Source: Massilia violaceinigra
GTDB taxonomy: Bacteria > Pseudomonadota > Gammaproteobacteria > Burkholderiales > Burkholderiaceae_D
Direction: 5' to 3'
Assembly (NCBI RefSeq): GCF_002752675.1
Contig: NZ_CP024608.1
Span: forward strand, 2,356,001-2,420,000
Length of the DNA: 64,000 nucleotides
Positions within the stretch are counted from its first letter, which is position 1; every line of letters starts with the position of its first letter. The translations under genes were made by a program, and so were the position numbers. Of this stretch, positions 1-8,766 are shown piece after piece. The notes under the pieces were generated by a model that saw only the letters and a program-made list of their open reading frames with translations, had not been told where the DNA came from and made no database searches.

Positions 1-186
1 GCCATATAAAAACGGCATCAAGAACACTGGTCAAAGCGTAAACAAAACGTAAACAGCGCCTCGGCGTGCCGGGCGCCAGTGGTTTTTTACGCTGCGTTTA
101 CAGCCGGCGGGGAACTTTTTAGAACATCTTTACTGCTTGCTTGATACGCTGCTTGCAGTCAATCACGTATCACTGGCGGAGGCACC

Positions 187-498
187 ATGAACTCGTTTGC
201 AACCCTGTATCCCTCATCCCGGCGCATCCCTGTCCGATCGGCGACGGACATGCACACCTGCACCATCCGTATGTCGGTGGACGCGGAATCGGTCACGACC
301 TTGCGTCAGCTGGCGATGCGGCTGTGCGGCGAAGCGCTGGAATTCATGCGAATCGCCATGTGCGCCGGCGGCGCCCGGATCGAAGTCTGGCTGTGCGTGC
401 GACAGTCCTGTGTGGAGGCGCTCAGCGAAGCCATTGCGCGCCAGTTGCCCGGCGCCCGGTTCAGGGAAGCGCCGTATCAGGCGGGAGCGGTGGCATGA
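187..498 (+). CDS. small ACT-like hypothetical protein
   Basis: A 103-residue protein of unknown function. A GGAGG ribosome site lies a few bases before this ATG and supports the start. From about residue 25 the alternation of short strands and helices (TIRMSVDAESVTTLRQLAMR, then KVWLCVR-like IEVWLCVR, ending LPGARF) looks like a single ACT-like beta-alpha-beta-beta-alpha-beta domain; this is a fold guess, not a database result. Its stop overlaps the ATG of the ParA-like gene (ATGA), so the two are probably translationally coupled and act together. No catalytic motif is visible. It could be a regulatory partner of the next protein. Confidence 0.6.
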   Translation: MNSFATLYPSSRRIPVRSATDMHTCTIRMSVDAESVTTLRQLAMRLCGEALEFMRIAMCAGGARIEVWLCVRQSCVEALSEAIARQLPGARFREAPYQAGAVA

Positions 499-1133
499 TC
501 GTCGCCATCGCGAGTATCCAGGGGAAACCCCTCAAGACCCCGCTGGCGGCGAATTTGGCGCTGTTGCGAGCCCGTAGCGGGCGCACGATCTGCCTGATCG
601 ATGTCGATCCGCGCCGCAGCGCCTATAGCTGCAGTTGCGCGCGCAGCGCAGCCGGCCAGAGTCCATCCGTGCCCACCCGCACGCTCGATGCGCGCTCGCT
701 GGCGCGCGAGATTGAAGAGTTGACCCCCGGCTTCAGCGACCTGCTGATCAATACAGGCGAGGTGGAAACCCAGGAAGCCCGTCCGGCGCTCATCGCCGCG
801 CGCGTCGTGCTCGTGCCGGTGCAGGTCGGGAACGTCGATCTCGAATCCCAGTACCCGCTCATTGCGCGGCTCAATTCGGCCCGCATGTTCAATCCGTCCT
901 TGAAGGTGCTGTTCGTGATCGTTTCGGACGGGTCGACACCGTCGCCGGAGCAGCTGGCGGCGGTGCGGCTATATGTCGCTCATGTCATGTCGGCCACCCT
1001 GGTCGCGACGGTGCTGCATGCACCGTGCAGCCATGACGACGGCCAGGGGCGCTGCGCAAGCGACGCGCAAACGTGCGATCCGGACGCCGCCGCCGAACTG
1101 CATGCCTTGTATCGCGAAATCTACACGCACTGA
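495..1133 (+). CDS. ParA-like protein with degenerate ATPase motifs
   Basis: A 212-residue protein with the general architecture of ParA/MinD P-loop ATPases: an N-terminal MIVAIAS strand, a P-loop position followed by LAANLALL, then LIDVDPRRSA and later VVLVPVQVG. An in-frame reading starts further upstream (141), but the ATG overlapping the preceding stop is the natural start. The deviant Walker A motif (KGGxGKT in the family) reads QGKPLKT here, so the signature lysine and two glycines are gone. The usual Asp of the 'IDxGG' strand is Asn (LLINTGE). By family knowledge this argues against normal ATP hydrolysis. It may be a non-catalytic relative; partition of a replicon is not supported by the context. 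Confidence 0.65.
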   Translation: MIVAIASIQGKPLKTPLAANLALLRARSGRTICLIDVDPRRSAYSCSCARSAAGQSPSVPTRTLDARSLAREIEELTPGFSDLLINTGEVETQEARPALIAARVVLVPVQVGNVDLESQYPLIARLNSARMFNPSLKVLFVIVSDGSTPSPEQLAAVRLYVAHVMSATLVATVLHAPCSHDDGQGRCASDAQTCDPDAAAELHALYREIYTH

Positions 1134-1296
1134 GCGCGCGTTGGCGCGCCTCTTTTATTCCCATCGCTTGCACCCGATTATGACTTTTTCCACTAACGCC
1201 TTGGCCGAGAACAATCACCCCGCTTGCCGTTGTGGCCGTCGAACTGCCCGAAGGATTGCTCGTGGCAAGAGGCCGCCGGCAGACCAGCACGGGCAT

Positions 1297-1392
1297 ATGA
1301 GGTATTCGCTTTTCTGGATCACGCTCATTGCCTCGATCGCTGTGCTGGTGTTTTATATCGTGCGCACCATCATGGCCGAAGGTGTTGCATGA
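1297..1392 (+). CDS. 31-residue single-pass membrane peptide
   Basis: A very short reading frame of 31 codons whose product is almost entirely one transmembrane helix (core FWITLIASIAVLVFYIV) with a short basic N-terminus. Its TGA stop overlaps the ATG of the following acetyltransferase (ATGA), the same arrangement as the gene pair upstream. The ribosome site before the ATG is weak. An alternative in-frame ATG at 1180 would add a cysteine- and arginine-rich cytoplasmic segment of about 39 residues. Function is unknown. The tight overlap is the main argument that it is translated. Confidence 0.4.
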   Translation: MRYSLFWITLIASIAVLVFYIVRTIMAEGVA

Positions 1393-2006
1393 ATGGTGGC
1401 AAGGGCAAGCCGGCTGTGCTCATCGGCAAGCGGGTCAGGCTACGCTTGATCGAAGAGCGCGATGCGTCCGGGTTGTTCGAGCTTTACTCGGATCAGGACG
1501 TCATGCGCTATTGGAACCACGCGCCATGGACAAGGCCGGAGCAGGCCGACAGGGCGGTTGAAGAAGCCCGCTCCGAGCACGCGAGCGGCATCAGCCTGCA
1601 TTATGTCATCGAGCATTTGTCCACAAAAAAGCTCATCGGCAGCTGCGCCCTGTACGCAGTCGACCAGGAAAACCGCTGTGCGGCGCTCGGCTACCTGCTG
1701 GCCAAGTCGTGCTGGGGCCAAGGCTACCTGTCGGAAGCAATGCAGCGCTTTCTTGGTTACGCATTCATGCAACTGACACTCGACAGTATCCATGCCGATA
1801 TCCATCCCGGCAATGCCGCCTCTGCCAAGGCGTTGACCAGGCTCGGATTTCGGCAAGACCGGGACAGGCGCGCAAGCTGGCTCGTCGGCGGCGCACAATG
1901 CGCGACCGCGTCGTATCGCCTCACGCGGCGCGACTGGCTAGAGAGTGCAGTCCATGCCAACGTGCTCACAGCCGCGCTGCTTGATCAAAGCCAGGCACAA
2001 CGATAG
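1389..2006 (+). CDS. GNAT family N-acetyltransferase (RimJ/RimL-like)
   Basis: A 205-residue acetyltransferase of the RimJ/RimL branch of the GNAT superfamily, which transfers acetyl from acetyl-CoA to an amine. Visible are the typical start VRLRLIEERDASGLFEL, the DQDVMRYW segment, the beta-4/beta-5 region LGYLLAKSCWGQGYLSEAMQ where the Q/RxxGxG/A-like acetyl-CoA turn sits, and HPGNAASAKALTRLGF near the C-terminus, all in family order. The chosen ATG overlaps the stop of the membrane micro-gene. The substrate cannot be told from sequence. Confidence 0.85.
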   Translation: MNGGKGKPAVLIGKRVRLRLIEERDASGLFELYSDQDVMRYWNHAPWTRPEQADRAVEEARSEHASGISLHYVIEHLSTKKLIGSCALYAVDQENRCAALGYLLAKSCWGQGYLSEAMQRFLGYAFMQLTLDSIHADIHPGNAASAKALTRLGFRQDRDRRASWLVGGAQCATASYRLTRRDWLESAVHANVLTAALLDQSQAQR

Positions 2007-2117
2007 GTTTTGCCGCTACTCGCCGCAGCAGGGACGCCATGACCCGCCATGGAGCCGGAGCGATTGCGTGTAAACTGCGCGCAATCGTTAGAATATGCCT
2101 CCACCAGGGAAAGATCC

Positions 2118-3083
2118 ATGCTCATCAGTTGCGTTGCCTACCAGGACGGTAAAAAGCTCGCCGATATCCCTGTCGCTGACATCAGCGAATTCATCGTTCT
2201 GCCGGACGCATTCGTGTGGGTTGCGCTGAAAGATGCCGCGCAGGCTGAACTTGCGGAGATGCAGGACGAGTTCGGTTTGCACGAACTGGCCGTCGAGGAT
2301 GCACGGGTCGGCCATCAGCGTCCTAAGATCGAAGAGTACGGGGACTCCTTATTCGTCGTTCTCCATGCCGTCGAGCTGATCGACGGCGAACTGCATATCG
2401 GTGAGGTTGATGTGTTTGTCGGCGCCACGTATGTTCTGTCTAACCGCACTCGCTACCGCCAAGGATTTGGCGATGTACGGGTCCGCTGCGAGCGCGAGAC
2501 GCATCACCTGAAGCAAGGCACGGCGTTCATTCTGTATGCCTTGATGGATGAGATTGTCGATCGGTATTTTCCGGTGGTCGACGCCCTCGAAGCGGCGCTC
2601 TGGAAAATCGAGGAACGCATATTTGCCTCGCCCGCCCATCGCTCCACGCTGGAGCAGTTGTACCAGCTCAAGCGCAAAGTCGTGCTGTTCAAGCATGCGG
2701 TCGCGCCGTTGATGGAGGCGGTAGGGAAACTGGACGGAGGACGAGTGCCGCATATTGTGGCGAACAGCACCGACTATTTTCGCGATGTCCACGACCACCT
2801 TCACCGCATCAACACCGCCATCGATTCCATTCGCGATACGATCAGCACGGCCATTCAAGTCAATCTGTCGATGATCAGCCTGGAAGACAACAACGTCAAC
2901 AAACGCCTCGCCGCTTGGGCCGCGATCTTTGCCGTTGCCACCGGGCTCGTGGGAGTGTGGGGCATGAACTTTGAACACATGCCCGAACTCAAATGGAAAT
3001 TTGGCTACCCGCTGGCACTGTCCATCGTCGTGTCCACCTGCGGCTATCTGTATTATCGTTTCAGGAAATCCGGTTGGCTGTGA
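2118..3083 (+). CDS. corA: CorA-family Mg2+/Co2+ transporter
   Basis: A 321-residue protein matching the CorA metal-ion channel family of the inner membrane. It has a large acidic cytoplasmic N-terminal domain (about residues 1-255, including the AVEDARVGHQRPKIEEY segment) and a long helical stalk. Two C-terminal transmembrane helices flank the signature GMN motif (near residue 282, in WGMNFEHMPEL); the protein ends with a basic tail YYRFRKSGWL. A longer in-frame start exists, but this ATG follows a purine-rich AGGGAAAG ribosome site and gives the usual family length. It is a single transcription unit with no obvious partner. Confidence 0.9.
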   Translation: MLISCVAYQDGKKLADIPVADISEFIVLPDAFVWVALKDAAQAELAEMQDEFGLHELAVEDARVGHQRPKIEEYGDSLFVVLHAVELIDGELHIGEVDVFVGATYVLSNRTRYRQGFGDVRVRCERETHHLKQGTAFILYALMDEIVDRYFPVVDALEAALWKIEERIFASPAHRSTLEQLYQLKRKVVLFKHAVAPLMEAVGKLDGGRVPHIVANSTDYFRDVHDHLHRINTAIDSIRDTISTAIQVNLSMISLEDNNVNKRLAAWAAIFAVATGLVGVWGMNFEHMPELKWKFGYPLALSIVVSTCGYLYYRFRKSGWL

Positions 3084-3110
3084 ATCTGGCTGGCGACGCA
3101 CCCGGCCCGC

Positions 3111-3845
3111 TTACCGCGAAAAATTGGTGAACAATACCAGCCCCAGTGTGACGAAACGACCGCTGCTGGCATTGTCGGGATGCCCCCCGTACGTGGCATC
3201 GAGTTGCACCCGATCTTTGACCAGCCAGTGCTTTATTCCTAACTGAACCAACGGCTTTGCACCCTGTTGTCCGGACGTTTCTGCCGTCAATGCCGACCTT
3301 TCCGTCAGCGCGGCTTCCACACCAATGCCCCACGTCGCCTGCAGATCGCGCGTCGCTTTCGAGCGCAACAATCCGGCGTTGGTATGCACGAGCAGCGCGC
3401 CCGAGAGCGTGGAAACGCTGAGCGGCACGGCAGCGAATACATCGCCAATGCCGCCGTGATCGGGCAAACTCTGCGTTCCGACGACCAAGCCGCCACCCCA
3501 ACCATGACGGTCGAGCGGCTTGAACACCGTCTTTACCTGGAGTACGGCCAGATTGGCGTTGTTGCCGCCCCCGACAATGCGCGCGCCGCCCAGGGCAACT
3601 TCCAGCTTGCCGCCGACATTGCAGGCCGGTACCGCCCAATACTCGGTTCCGATCGAGCGTTTGTAGACCCAGCTCTCCAGCTGGCAATGGTTGGGCTCGA
3701 CGATGGCGGCATCATCTACCATCATGGGCCGTCCGGCGTGCGCCGGCATCATGGTACACGCCAGGATCAGGGCGGCGATGGCAGCACATGTGGTCGAACC
3801 GGGCGTCGTGTTGTACTTCCCGTGTGCGAGCAAGGCTATTCCCAT
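3111..3845 (-). CDS. exported hypothetical protein
   Basis: A 244-residue protein with a likely N-terminal signal sequence (hydrophobic AAIAALILACTMMPAHA, cleavage probably after AHA). The remainder is rich in alternating hydrophobic/glycine strands (LEVALGGARIVGGG, GWGGGLVVGTQSL, FVTLGLVLFTNF with terminal aromatic), a pattern seen in outer-membrane or periplasmic beta proteins. The C-terminus ending in an aromatic-rich strand would suit a barrel. No enzyme motif is visible and I do not recognise the family. It sits 20 bp downstream of mntP on the same strand and may be co-transcribed with it. Confidence 0.6.
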   Translation of the reverse strand: MGIALLAHGKYNTTPGSTTCAAIAALILACTMMPAHAGRPMMVDDAAIVEPNHCQLESWVYKRSIGTEYWAVPACNVGGKLEVALGGARIVGGGNNANLAVLQVKTVFKPLDRHGWGGGLVVGTQSLPDHGGIGDVFAAVPLSVSTLSGALLVHTNAGLLRSKATRDLQATWGIGVEAALTERSALTAETSGQQGAKPLVQLGIKHWLVKDRVQLDATYGGHPDNASSGRFVTLGLVLFTNFSR

Positions 3846-3865
3846 CCGTATATCAAGGTCGTCAT

Positions 3866-4435
3866 TTATAGGCCTGGCCGCGTATGTTCGTACAGGATAA
3901 GGCAGCCGATGCTAATTAACACCAGCCCGCCAATGAGTTCCGCGCGCTTACCGGCAATGGCGCCCAAAAGCCGGCCCATCATCACGCCGGCAGTGACCAT
4001 GATGAAAGTGGAAAATCCGATCGCGGCTGCGGTAATGAGAATATCGGCTCCGAGTAGCGCCAGACCGATGCCGACCACCATCGCGTCAATGCTTGTGGCA
4101 AATCCGGTAAGGGCAAGCATCCAGAAAGTGTGGCTTGCCGGCTTTTCCGGCGCCTCACTCTGTCCGGAGAAGGACGACTTGATCATCATCAGGCCGATGC
4201 CGCACAAAAGCACGAATGCGATCCAGTGGTCCCAGGCCGCGACATACGGTGCGGCTACCCGGCCCAGCGCCCAGCCGGCCACCGGTGTCAGCCCCTCGAT
4301 GACACCGAAGATCAAACCGGTTTTCAATGCTTCCCGCAGACTCGGCTTGTGCAGCGCCGCACCTTTACCAATTGCGGCTGCGAACGCGTCTGTGGACATG
4401 GCAAGCGATAACGCCGCGGTAGATGCAAAATTCAT
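3866..4435 (-). CDS. mntP: manganese efflux pump MntP
   Basis: A 189-residue, six-helix inner-membrane protein of the MntP (YebN) family, which exports Mn2+ to protect from manganese excess. The internal duplication typical of the family is visible: LAMSTDAFAAAIGKG in the first half and GFATSIDAMVVGIGLA in the second, each with the conserved metal-site aspartate. The reading frame is open much further upstream, but this start (MNFASTAALS) gives the family length and removes an unrelated basic extension. A TATAAT box lies about 230 bp upstream, leaving a long leader. Confidence 0.92.
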   Translation of the reverse strand: MNFASTAALSLAMSTDAFAAAIGKGAALHKPSLREALKTGLIFGVIEGLTPVAGWALGRVAAPYVAAWDHWIAFVLLCGIGLMMIKSSFSGQSEAPEKPASHTFWMLALTGFATSIDAMVVGIGLALLGADILITAAAIGFSTFIMVTAGVMMGRLLGAIAGKRAELIGGLVLISIGCLILYEHTRPGL

Positions 4436-5018
4436 CGATACTTTCAGTGGCGGCCACGCTGTGCACGACTCAGTCTGGAGGTGCGAACCGCCTGCATGAC
4501 AGCGACGGAATTGACCGGCGTGGGTAAGGCGAGAGAGCGGCGTTTGCGAGCACAGCGTCACAGCAGTAGCCCGACGTCTTTGCATCGCCCGCGCGACGGC
4601 AGGCGCGTGCGCTGCGGGCACGAACACATGTCATGTCGGGATCGAACACGGCAGTGGAAACATTATAACCGGCTCCCGTCGCGCCCGCCATCCGACCGCC
4701 GGGTGTGCTGTCCAAGCAGAACGGCCCTCCCAAGGCGGCCAGGAGGCCAACCCAGCTTGCCGCGCATGCTGTCGAAGGTCAGGACGTTGCGCACGATGGT
4801 TGGCGGCCCCGGAAAAATTGTGCTGCGCGACTCTACCGCTTCTCGGAAGTTGCGATGCCATAGCAAGATCGGCTTGCCCCCCGTCATCAATGGTAAAAGT
4901 TCGAGGATTTCGCTTCCTCATATGTGGTTGAGGCCAGCTTGAAATGCTCGTTGCGATACCTCCGCCCAACATCAATAGCGCGAGGACATTTACGGCCCGA
5001 GATTTCCTTTAGGCACCC
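4436..5018. other. long mntP leader and upstream non-coding stretch
   Basis: Nearly 600 bp between mntP and the IS66 element without a convincing gene. On the minus strand a perfect TATAAT box stands at 4662-4667, with no good -35 at the right distance; transcription from it would give mntP a leader of roughly 220 nt. A minus-strand reading frame at 4663-4890 has a protein-like stretch (ILLWHRNFREAVESR, then PPTIVRNVLTFDSMRGKLG) that I do not recognise; it may be a gene remnant. I could not fit the leader to the manganese riboswitch consensus by eye. Confidence 0.35.
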
Positions 5019-5026
5019 CTTTAACC
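5019..5026. repeat. target-site duplication of outer IS66 element, left copy
   Basis: The 8-bp sequence CTTTAACC directly abuts the left terminal repeat of the outer IS66 element and is repeated exactly at 9854-9861, directly after its right terminal repeat. Eight-bp duplications are standard for the IS66 family. Confidence 0.9.
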
Positions 5027-5060
5027 GTAAGCAGCCAGCGGCCCCACCTTCCATAAGCGC

Positions 5061-6581
5061 TTAGGCCTGTGTAGAGTTTGCGAACGGTAGCAGCGAGTCG
5101 ATCCTGCTGTTCGGGCAGGTTGGAAGTTTTTCAAGTGTGTCGGCTAGCCAGCGCGCAGGATCGAGTCCATTCAGTTTGGCGGTCGCGAACAGGCTTTGGA
5201 TGGCAGCGGCGCGGCGGCCGGCCCGTTCCGACCCGGCAAACAGCCAGTTCTTCTTGCCGATAGCGATCGGCCGTATCGCGTTCTCGACCGGGTTGTTATC
5301 GATGGGCAGGCTGCCCGAACTGGCGTAGCGCTGCAGCGCTGGCCAGCGTTTGAGGGCATGTTCAATGGCCTTGGCAGTGCCGCTGCCGGCGGCGACGCTG
5401 CGCTGCGTAGTCAGTAACCAGGTATGCATCTCGGCCAAGGCCGGGATGGCATGCTGCTCGCGCAAGGCGAGGCGCTGCGACGACGTCATGCCTTTTGTCT
5501 GCTGCTCGATGGCGTACAGCTGGGCGATACGGCGCAACGCTTCCTCAGCCACCGGACTGCCGCTGGCGGCGTGCACGTCGAAGAACTTGCGGCGGATGTG
5601 GGCCAGGCATGCGAGTTCGGTCGGACCCGTGGCAAACATTGCCTTGTAGCCGGCGTAGTCGTCGACCATCAGGTGACCGCGCCAGTCCTGCAGGAAGGCG
5701 CGCGCATGCGCGCCAGCACGACTCGTCCGGTAGTCAAACACGACCACTGACGGCCCGTCGTCGAGCGCGTTCGAACGGTAGGCCCACAGATAGGCGTGCT
5801 TGGTCTTGCCGCTGCCGGGATCAAGCTGGCGTACTGGTGTTTCGTCAGCATGCAGGCAACTTCGCTCCCTGAGCAGTTCGGCCAGCCGGTCGGCCAGCGG
5901 CTGCAGGGCCACGCCGATGCGGCCGATCCATTCGCCCAGCGTAGAGCGTGCCAGCGGCACGCCCTGGCGCGCGGCGATCTGTTCGATCCGGTATAGCGGC
6001 AGATGGTCCAAGTACTTGCAGACGGCGATCCACGCCAGCAGACCGACTGCAGCCAGGCCGCCGTCGATGACGGCCGATGGGATTGGCGCTGCCGTCACCG
6101 TTTCGCAAGGCCTGCAGGCGTACTGCGGCCTGATATGGCGATGCACGAAGAAGCGCGCCGGTTCCACGTCCAGCTGTTCGCTGACGTCCTCGCCGATCTT
6201 GACCAGGCCTGCGCCGCATTGCCCGCACTGGCACGATTCCGGCTCATGGCGGTGCTCGATGCGCGGCAGTTCCGGCGGCAGCGGCTGACGTCCGGCACGC
6301 TTGCGCGCTTGCTTGGTCGGCGCCTGACTGTGGAGTTCCTCGTCGATGGCGGCGAGGTCCATATCGACTGTCTCGTCAAATAGCATGCGCTGTTCGCCGA
6401 CCAGCGCTTCGCTGGCCTTGCCGAAGCGGACCCGTTTGTAATAGGCCAGCTCGAACGTCAGCGCCTTGATCTTAAAGTCGTTCTCGGCCAGCTTCGCCCG
6501 CTGCTGTTCGAACAAGGCCCGCACCTGCGCCAGCATAGCTGGGTCGATGTTAGTGAGGGCAAGTTCGTTAAGCAGATCCAT
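5061..6581 (-). CDS. tnpC: IS66 transposase TnpC (outer element)
   Basis: A 506-residue DDE transposase of the IS66 family. Order of parts: N-terminal coiled coil (about 10-50), a basic KQARKRAGRQPLPPELPRIE linker, a zinc-finger-like CQCGQCGAG segment, a CACRPCET-like second cysteine pair (YACRPCETV), then the catalytic core with LHADETPVRQLDPG, VDDYAGYKAMF and the helix-rich insertion. The IDNNPVENAIRPIAIGKKNWLFAG region carries the final acidic residue. The start MDLLNELAL was preferred over a longer frame because it starts at the coiled coil and leaves a 55-bp gap to tnpB. It appears intact. Confidence 0.93.
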   Translation of the reverse strand: MDLLNELALTNIDPAMLAQVRALFEQQRAKLAENDFKIKALTFELAYYKRVRFGKASEALVGEQRMLFDETVDMDLAAIDEELHSQAPTKQARKRAGRQPLPPELPRIEHRHEPESCQCGQCGAGLVKIGEDVSEQLDVEPARFFVHRHIRPQYACRPCETVTAAPIPSAVIDGGLAAVGLLAWIAVCKYLDHLPLYRIEQIAARQGVPLARSTLGEWIGRIGVALQPLADRLAELLRERSCLHADETPVRQLDPGSGKTKHAYLWAYRSNALDDGPSVVVFDYRTSRAGAHARAFLQDWRGHLMVDDYAGYKAMFATGPTELACLAHIRRKFFDVHAASGSPVAEEALRRIAQLYAIEQQTKGMTSSQRLALREQHAIPALAEMHTWLLTTQRSVAAGSGTAKAIEHALKRWPALQRYASSGSLPIDNNPVENAIRPIAIGKKNWLFAGSERAGRRAAAIQSLFATAKLNGLDPARWLADTLEKLPTCPNSRIDSLLPFANSTQA

Positions 6582-6636
6582 GGCTCGGTAGTTTACCGAG
6601 CATGGATAATGGTTACAAGCGAAACAGTTTACGTCC

Positions 6637-6978
6637 TCACAGGCGCCACTGCACCGGCGCTGTGGCCGACAAGCGCTGCCAGTCCACACCGGCCACCAAC
6701 CACTGCCATTGCTCGGCACTCATCTGCCAACTTGCCTCGTCTGCCTGCGGCCAGACGAACTGGCCACGGTGCAGCCGGCGCAAGCACATCCAGACGCCGG
6801 TGCCGTCCCAGCACACCAGCTTCATGCGCGTCCGGCGGCGATTGGCAAACACGTAGGCCGTGCCGTCGCACGGCGCTCGCCCTAACGCCTGCTGCACGTG
6901 CAGGGAGAGTCCGTCGATGCCCGTGCGCATGTCCACCGCCGCCGTCGCCAGCCAGATCGTATCGGCCGACAGCTGCAT
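6637..6978 (-). CDS. tnpB: IS66 accessory protein TnpB (outer element)
   Basis: A 113-residue IS66 TnpB ('Orf2') protein, needed with TnpC for transposition in this family. Characteristic segments are present: DTIWLATAAVDMRTGIDGLS, AYVFANRRRTRMKLVCWDG, and LHRGQFVWPQ. The ATG start overlaps the stop of the tnpA fragment by one base (TGATG), as expected for the original coupled tnpA-tnpB order. Confidence 0.92.
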   Translation of the reverse strand: MQLSADTIWLATAAVDMRTGIDGLSLHVQQALGRAPCDGTAYVFANRRRTRMKLVCWDGTGVWMCLRRLHRGQFVWPQADEASWQMSAEQWQWLVAGVDWQRLSATAPVQWRL

Positions 6979-7089
6979 CACAACGCACGCATCAATTCCG
7001 CCAGCCAACTGGCCGGCATATCGGTCGGCAAGCTCAAGGTCCAACCGTGCTCGTTGCGCAAGCTGATCGCAACCGCCACCGGACCCGCC
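6978..7089 (-). pseudogene. tnpA: 3' fragment of outer-element tnpA
   Basis: The C-terminal part of the outer element's tnpA, translated on the minus strand as PVAVAISLRNEHGWTLSLP, then MPASWLAELMRAL and stop, directly before tnpB. It begins exactly at the inner IS66 left end. Joining it to the 5' fragment at 9586-9781, with one copy of the GACCCGCC duplication, restores one continuous frame of about 100 residues (VRVAQAG-PVAVAIS), so the gene was broken only by the inner insertion. Confidence 0.85.
7082..7089. repeat. target-site duplication of inner IS66 element, left copy
   Basis: GACCCGCC directly abuts the inner element's left end and recurs exactly at 9586-9593 after its right end. It is the 8-bp duplication typical of IS66 and marks the insertion point inside the outer tnpA. 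Confidence 0.9.
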
Positions 7090-7171
7090 GTAAGCGTCGG
7101 CCCAGCGCCGTCTTGAGCCAGCTGTCGAATTGCTTGATGATAGCGTCACACCGCTGGGAAGCGGCGTGTTG

Positions 7172-8737
7172 TTAGGCAGGTGCCAACTGCCCGGCGCAAT
7201 GCCAGGGCAGAAACTCGTCAACACGGTTGACGGGATGATCGGCGATGTGGGCTAGCACATGGCGCAACCAGGCTTCGGGGTCGACACCGTTGAGCTTGGC
7301 CGTCCCGATCAGCGAGTAGATGGCGGCAGCGCGTTCGCCGCCCGTGTCGGCGCCGGCAAACAGATAGTTACGGCGACCGATGGCAACCCCGCGCAGAGCG
7401 CGTTCTGCGGCGGAGTTGTCGATCTCGATCAGGCCGTCATCGCAATAGCGCGCCAGCGCCGGCCACAGATTGAGGGCGTACAGAATCGCCGCCGACGTAT
7501 CGGACTTGCGTGAGAGTTTTTCAAGCATGCCTCGCAACCATCGCTCCAGATCGTCAATCAGCGGTTTGGCCTTGGCTTGTCGTGCCTGGCGTCGCTCGTT
7601 CGGGGGCTTGCCGCGGATCTTCGCTTCGATCGCGTACAGCTCACCGATGCGGCCCAAGGCTTCGCTCGTCAGTGCAGAGGGTCTGGCTTCATGTAAGTCG
7701 TAGAATTTGCGGCGCGCATGCGCCCAGCAGGCTGCCTCCTGGATCGTGCCGTCCTCGTAAAGCGCGTTGAAGCCTGTGTAGGCATCGGCCTGGAGCACGC
7801 CCTTATAGCTGGCAAGGTGGGTTTGCGGATGGATGCCTTTGCGGTCGGGCGTATAGGCAAACCACACGGCCGGTGGCGTGGTGTCGCCGCTCGGCCTGTC
7901 GTCACGCACGTAGGTCCACAGACGCGCCGTCTTTGTCTTCCCATTGCCTGGTGCCAGCACCGGAATCGGGGTGTCGTCCGCGTGCAGCTTGGCACCGGCG
8001 AGCACATGGCGCCGGATCGCGTCGACCAAGGGGCGCAACAGCGCGCTGGCAGCACCGACCCAGCTGGCGAGCAAAGCGCGATCCAGATCGACACCGTCGC
8101 GTGCATACATGACTGCCTGCCGGTACAGCGGCAGATGGTCGGCGAACTTGGCCACCAGCACGTGCGCCAGCAAGCCCGGCCCGGCAATGCCCCGCTCGAT
8201 CGGCCGGCTCGGCGCCGGCGCCTGCACGATGGCGTCGCAGCAGCTGCATGCCAGCTTTGGACGCACATGGCGGATCACGCGCAAGCTCGCCGGCACATAT
8301 TCCAGTTGTTCAGCCACGTCTTCGCCCAGGTGGCGCAAGCCACCTCCGCAGGCCGGGCACGCGTTGGCGCCGGGCGGATAGACCTTTTCATCGCGCGGCA
8401 GGTGCTCGGGCAGCGGCCTGCGCACCGATTTCCTGCGCGGCGCCCGATCCGCTTCGGGCATTTGCCGCTCTGCTTCGGCCTCGTCTGCCTGCAGGTCTTC
8501 CAGTTGCAATTCGAGCTGCTCAATCTGGCGGTCGAGCTTTTCCGACTTGCGGCCGAACTGCATGCGCCGCAGTTTGGCAATCATCAGTTTCAGATGTTCG
8601 ATCTCTGCGGCCCGCGTGTTCAGCTGCGCTTCCAGGCCCAGGATCTGCTCATCGCGGGCCAACAGCAATTCATCGCGTGCCAACAGCAAAGCCTTCAAGG
8701 CTTCGATGTCGTTGGGCAGGTCGGCGGTGTTGAGCAT
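7172..8737 (-). CDS. tnpC: IS66 transposase TnpC (inner element)
   Basis: A 521-residue IS66 DDE transposase. It begins with a leucine-rich coiled coil containing a tandem [14 protein letters not shown] repeat (encoded near 8645-8690). A zinc-finger-like CPACGGGL motif (about residue 130) and CSCCDAIV follow, then the catalytic core with [41 protein letters not shown] and [19 protein letters not shown]. It ends [12 protein letters not shown]. Length and motifs are complete, so the protein is probably active. The stop lies 82 bp inside the element's left end. Confidence 0.94.
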   Translation of the reverse strand: MLNTADLPNDIEALKALLLARDELLLARDEQILGLEAQLNTRAAEIEHLKLMIAKLRRMQFGRKSEKLDRQIEQLELQLEDLQADEAEAERQMPEADRAPRRKSVRRPLPEHLPRDEKVYPPGANACPACGGGLRHLGEDVAEQLEYVPASLRVIRHVRPKLACSCCDAIVQAPAPSRPIERGIAGPGLLAHVLVAKFADHLPLYRQAVMYARDGVDLDRALLASWVGAASALLRPLVDAIRRHVLAGAKLHADDTPIPVLAPGNGKTKTARLWTYVRDDRPSGDTTPPAVWFAYTPDRKGIHPQTHLASYKGVLQADAYTGFNALYEDGTIQEAACWAHARRKFYDLHEARPSALTSEALGRIGELYAIEAKIRGKPPNERRQARQAKAKPLIDDLERWLRGMLEKLSRKSDTSAAILYALNLWPALARYCDDGLIEIDNSAAERALRGVAIGRRNYLFAGADTGGERAAAIYSLIGTAKLNGVDPEAWLRHVLAHIADHPVNRVDEFLPWHCAGQLAPA

Positions 8738-8766
8738 GTGCCGAGTTTACGCGACCCGTTTCATGT

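Noticed and set aside
4436..4660. yybP-ykoY manganese riboswitch before mntP
   Set aside because: The conserved GGGGAGUAG-type start and the pairing loops could not be found by eye. Only the long leader is reported.
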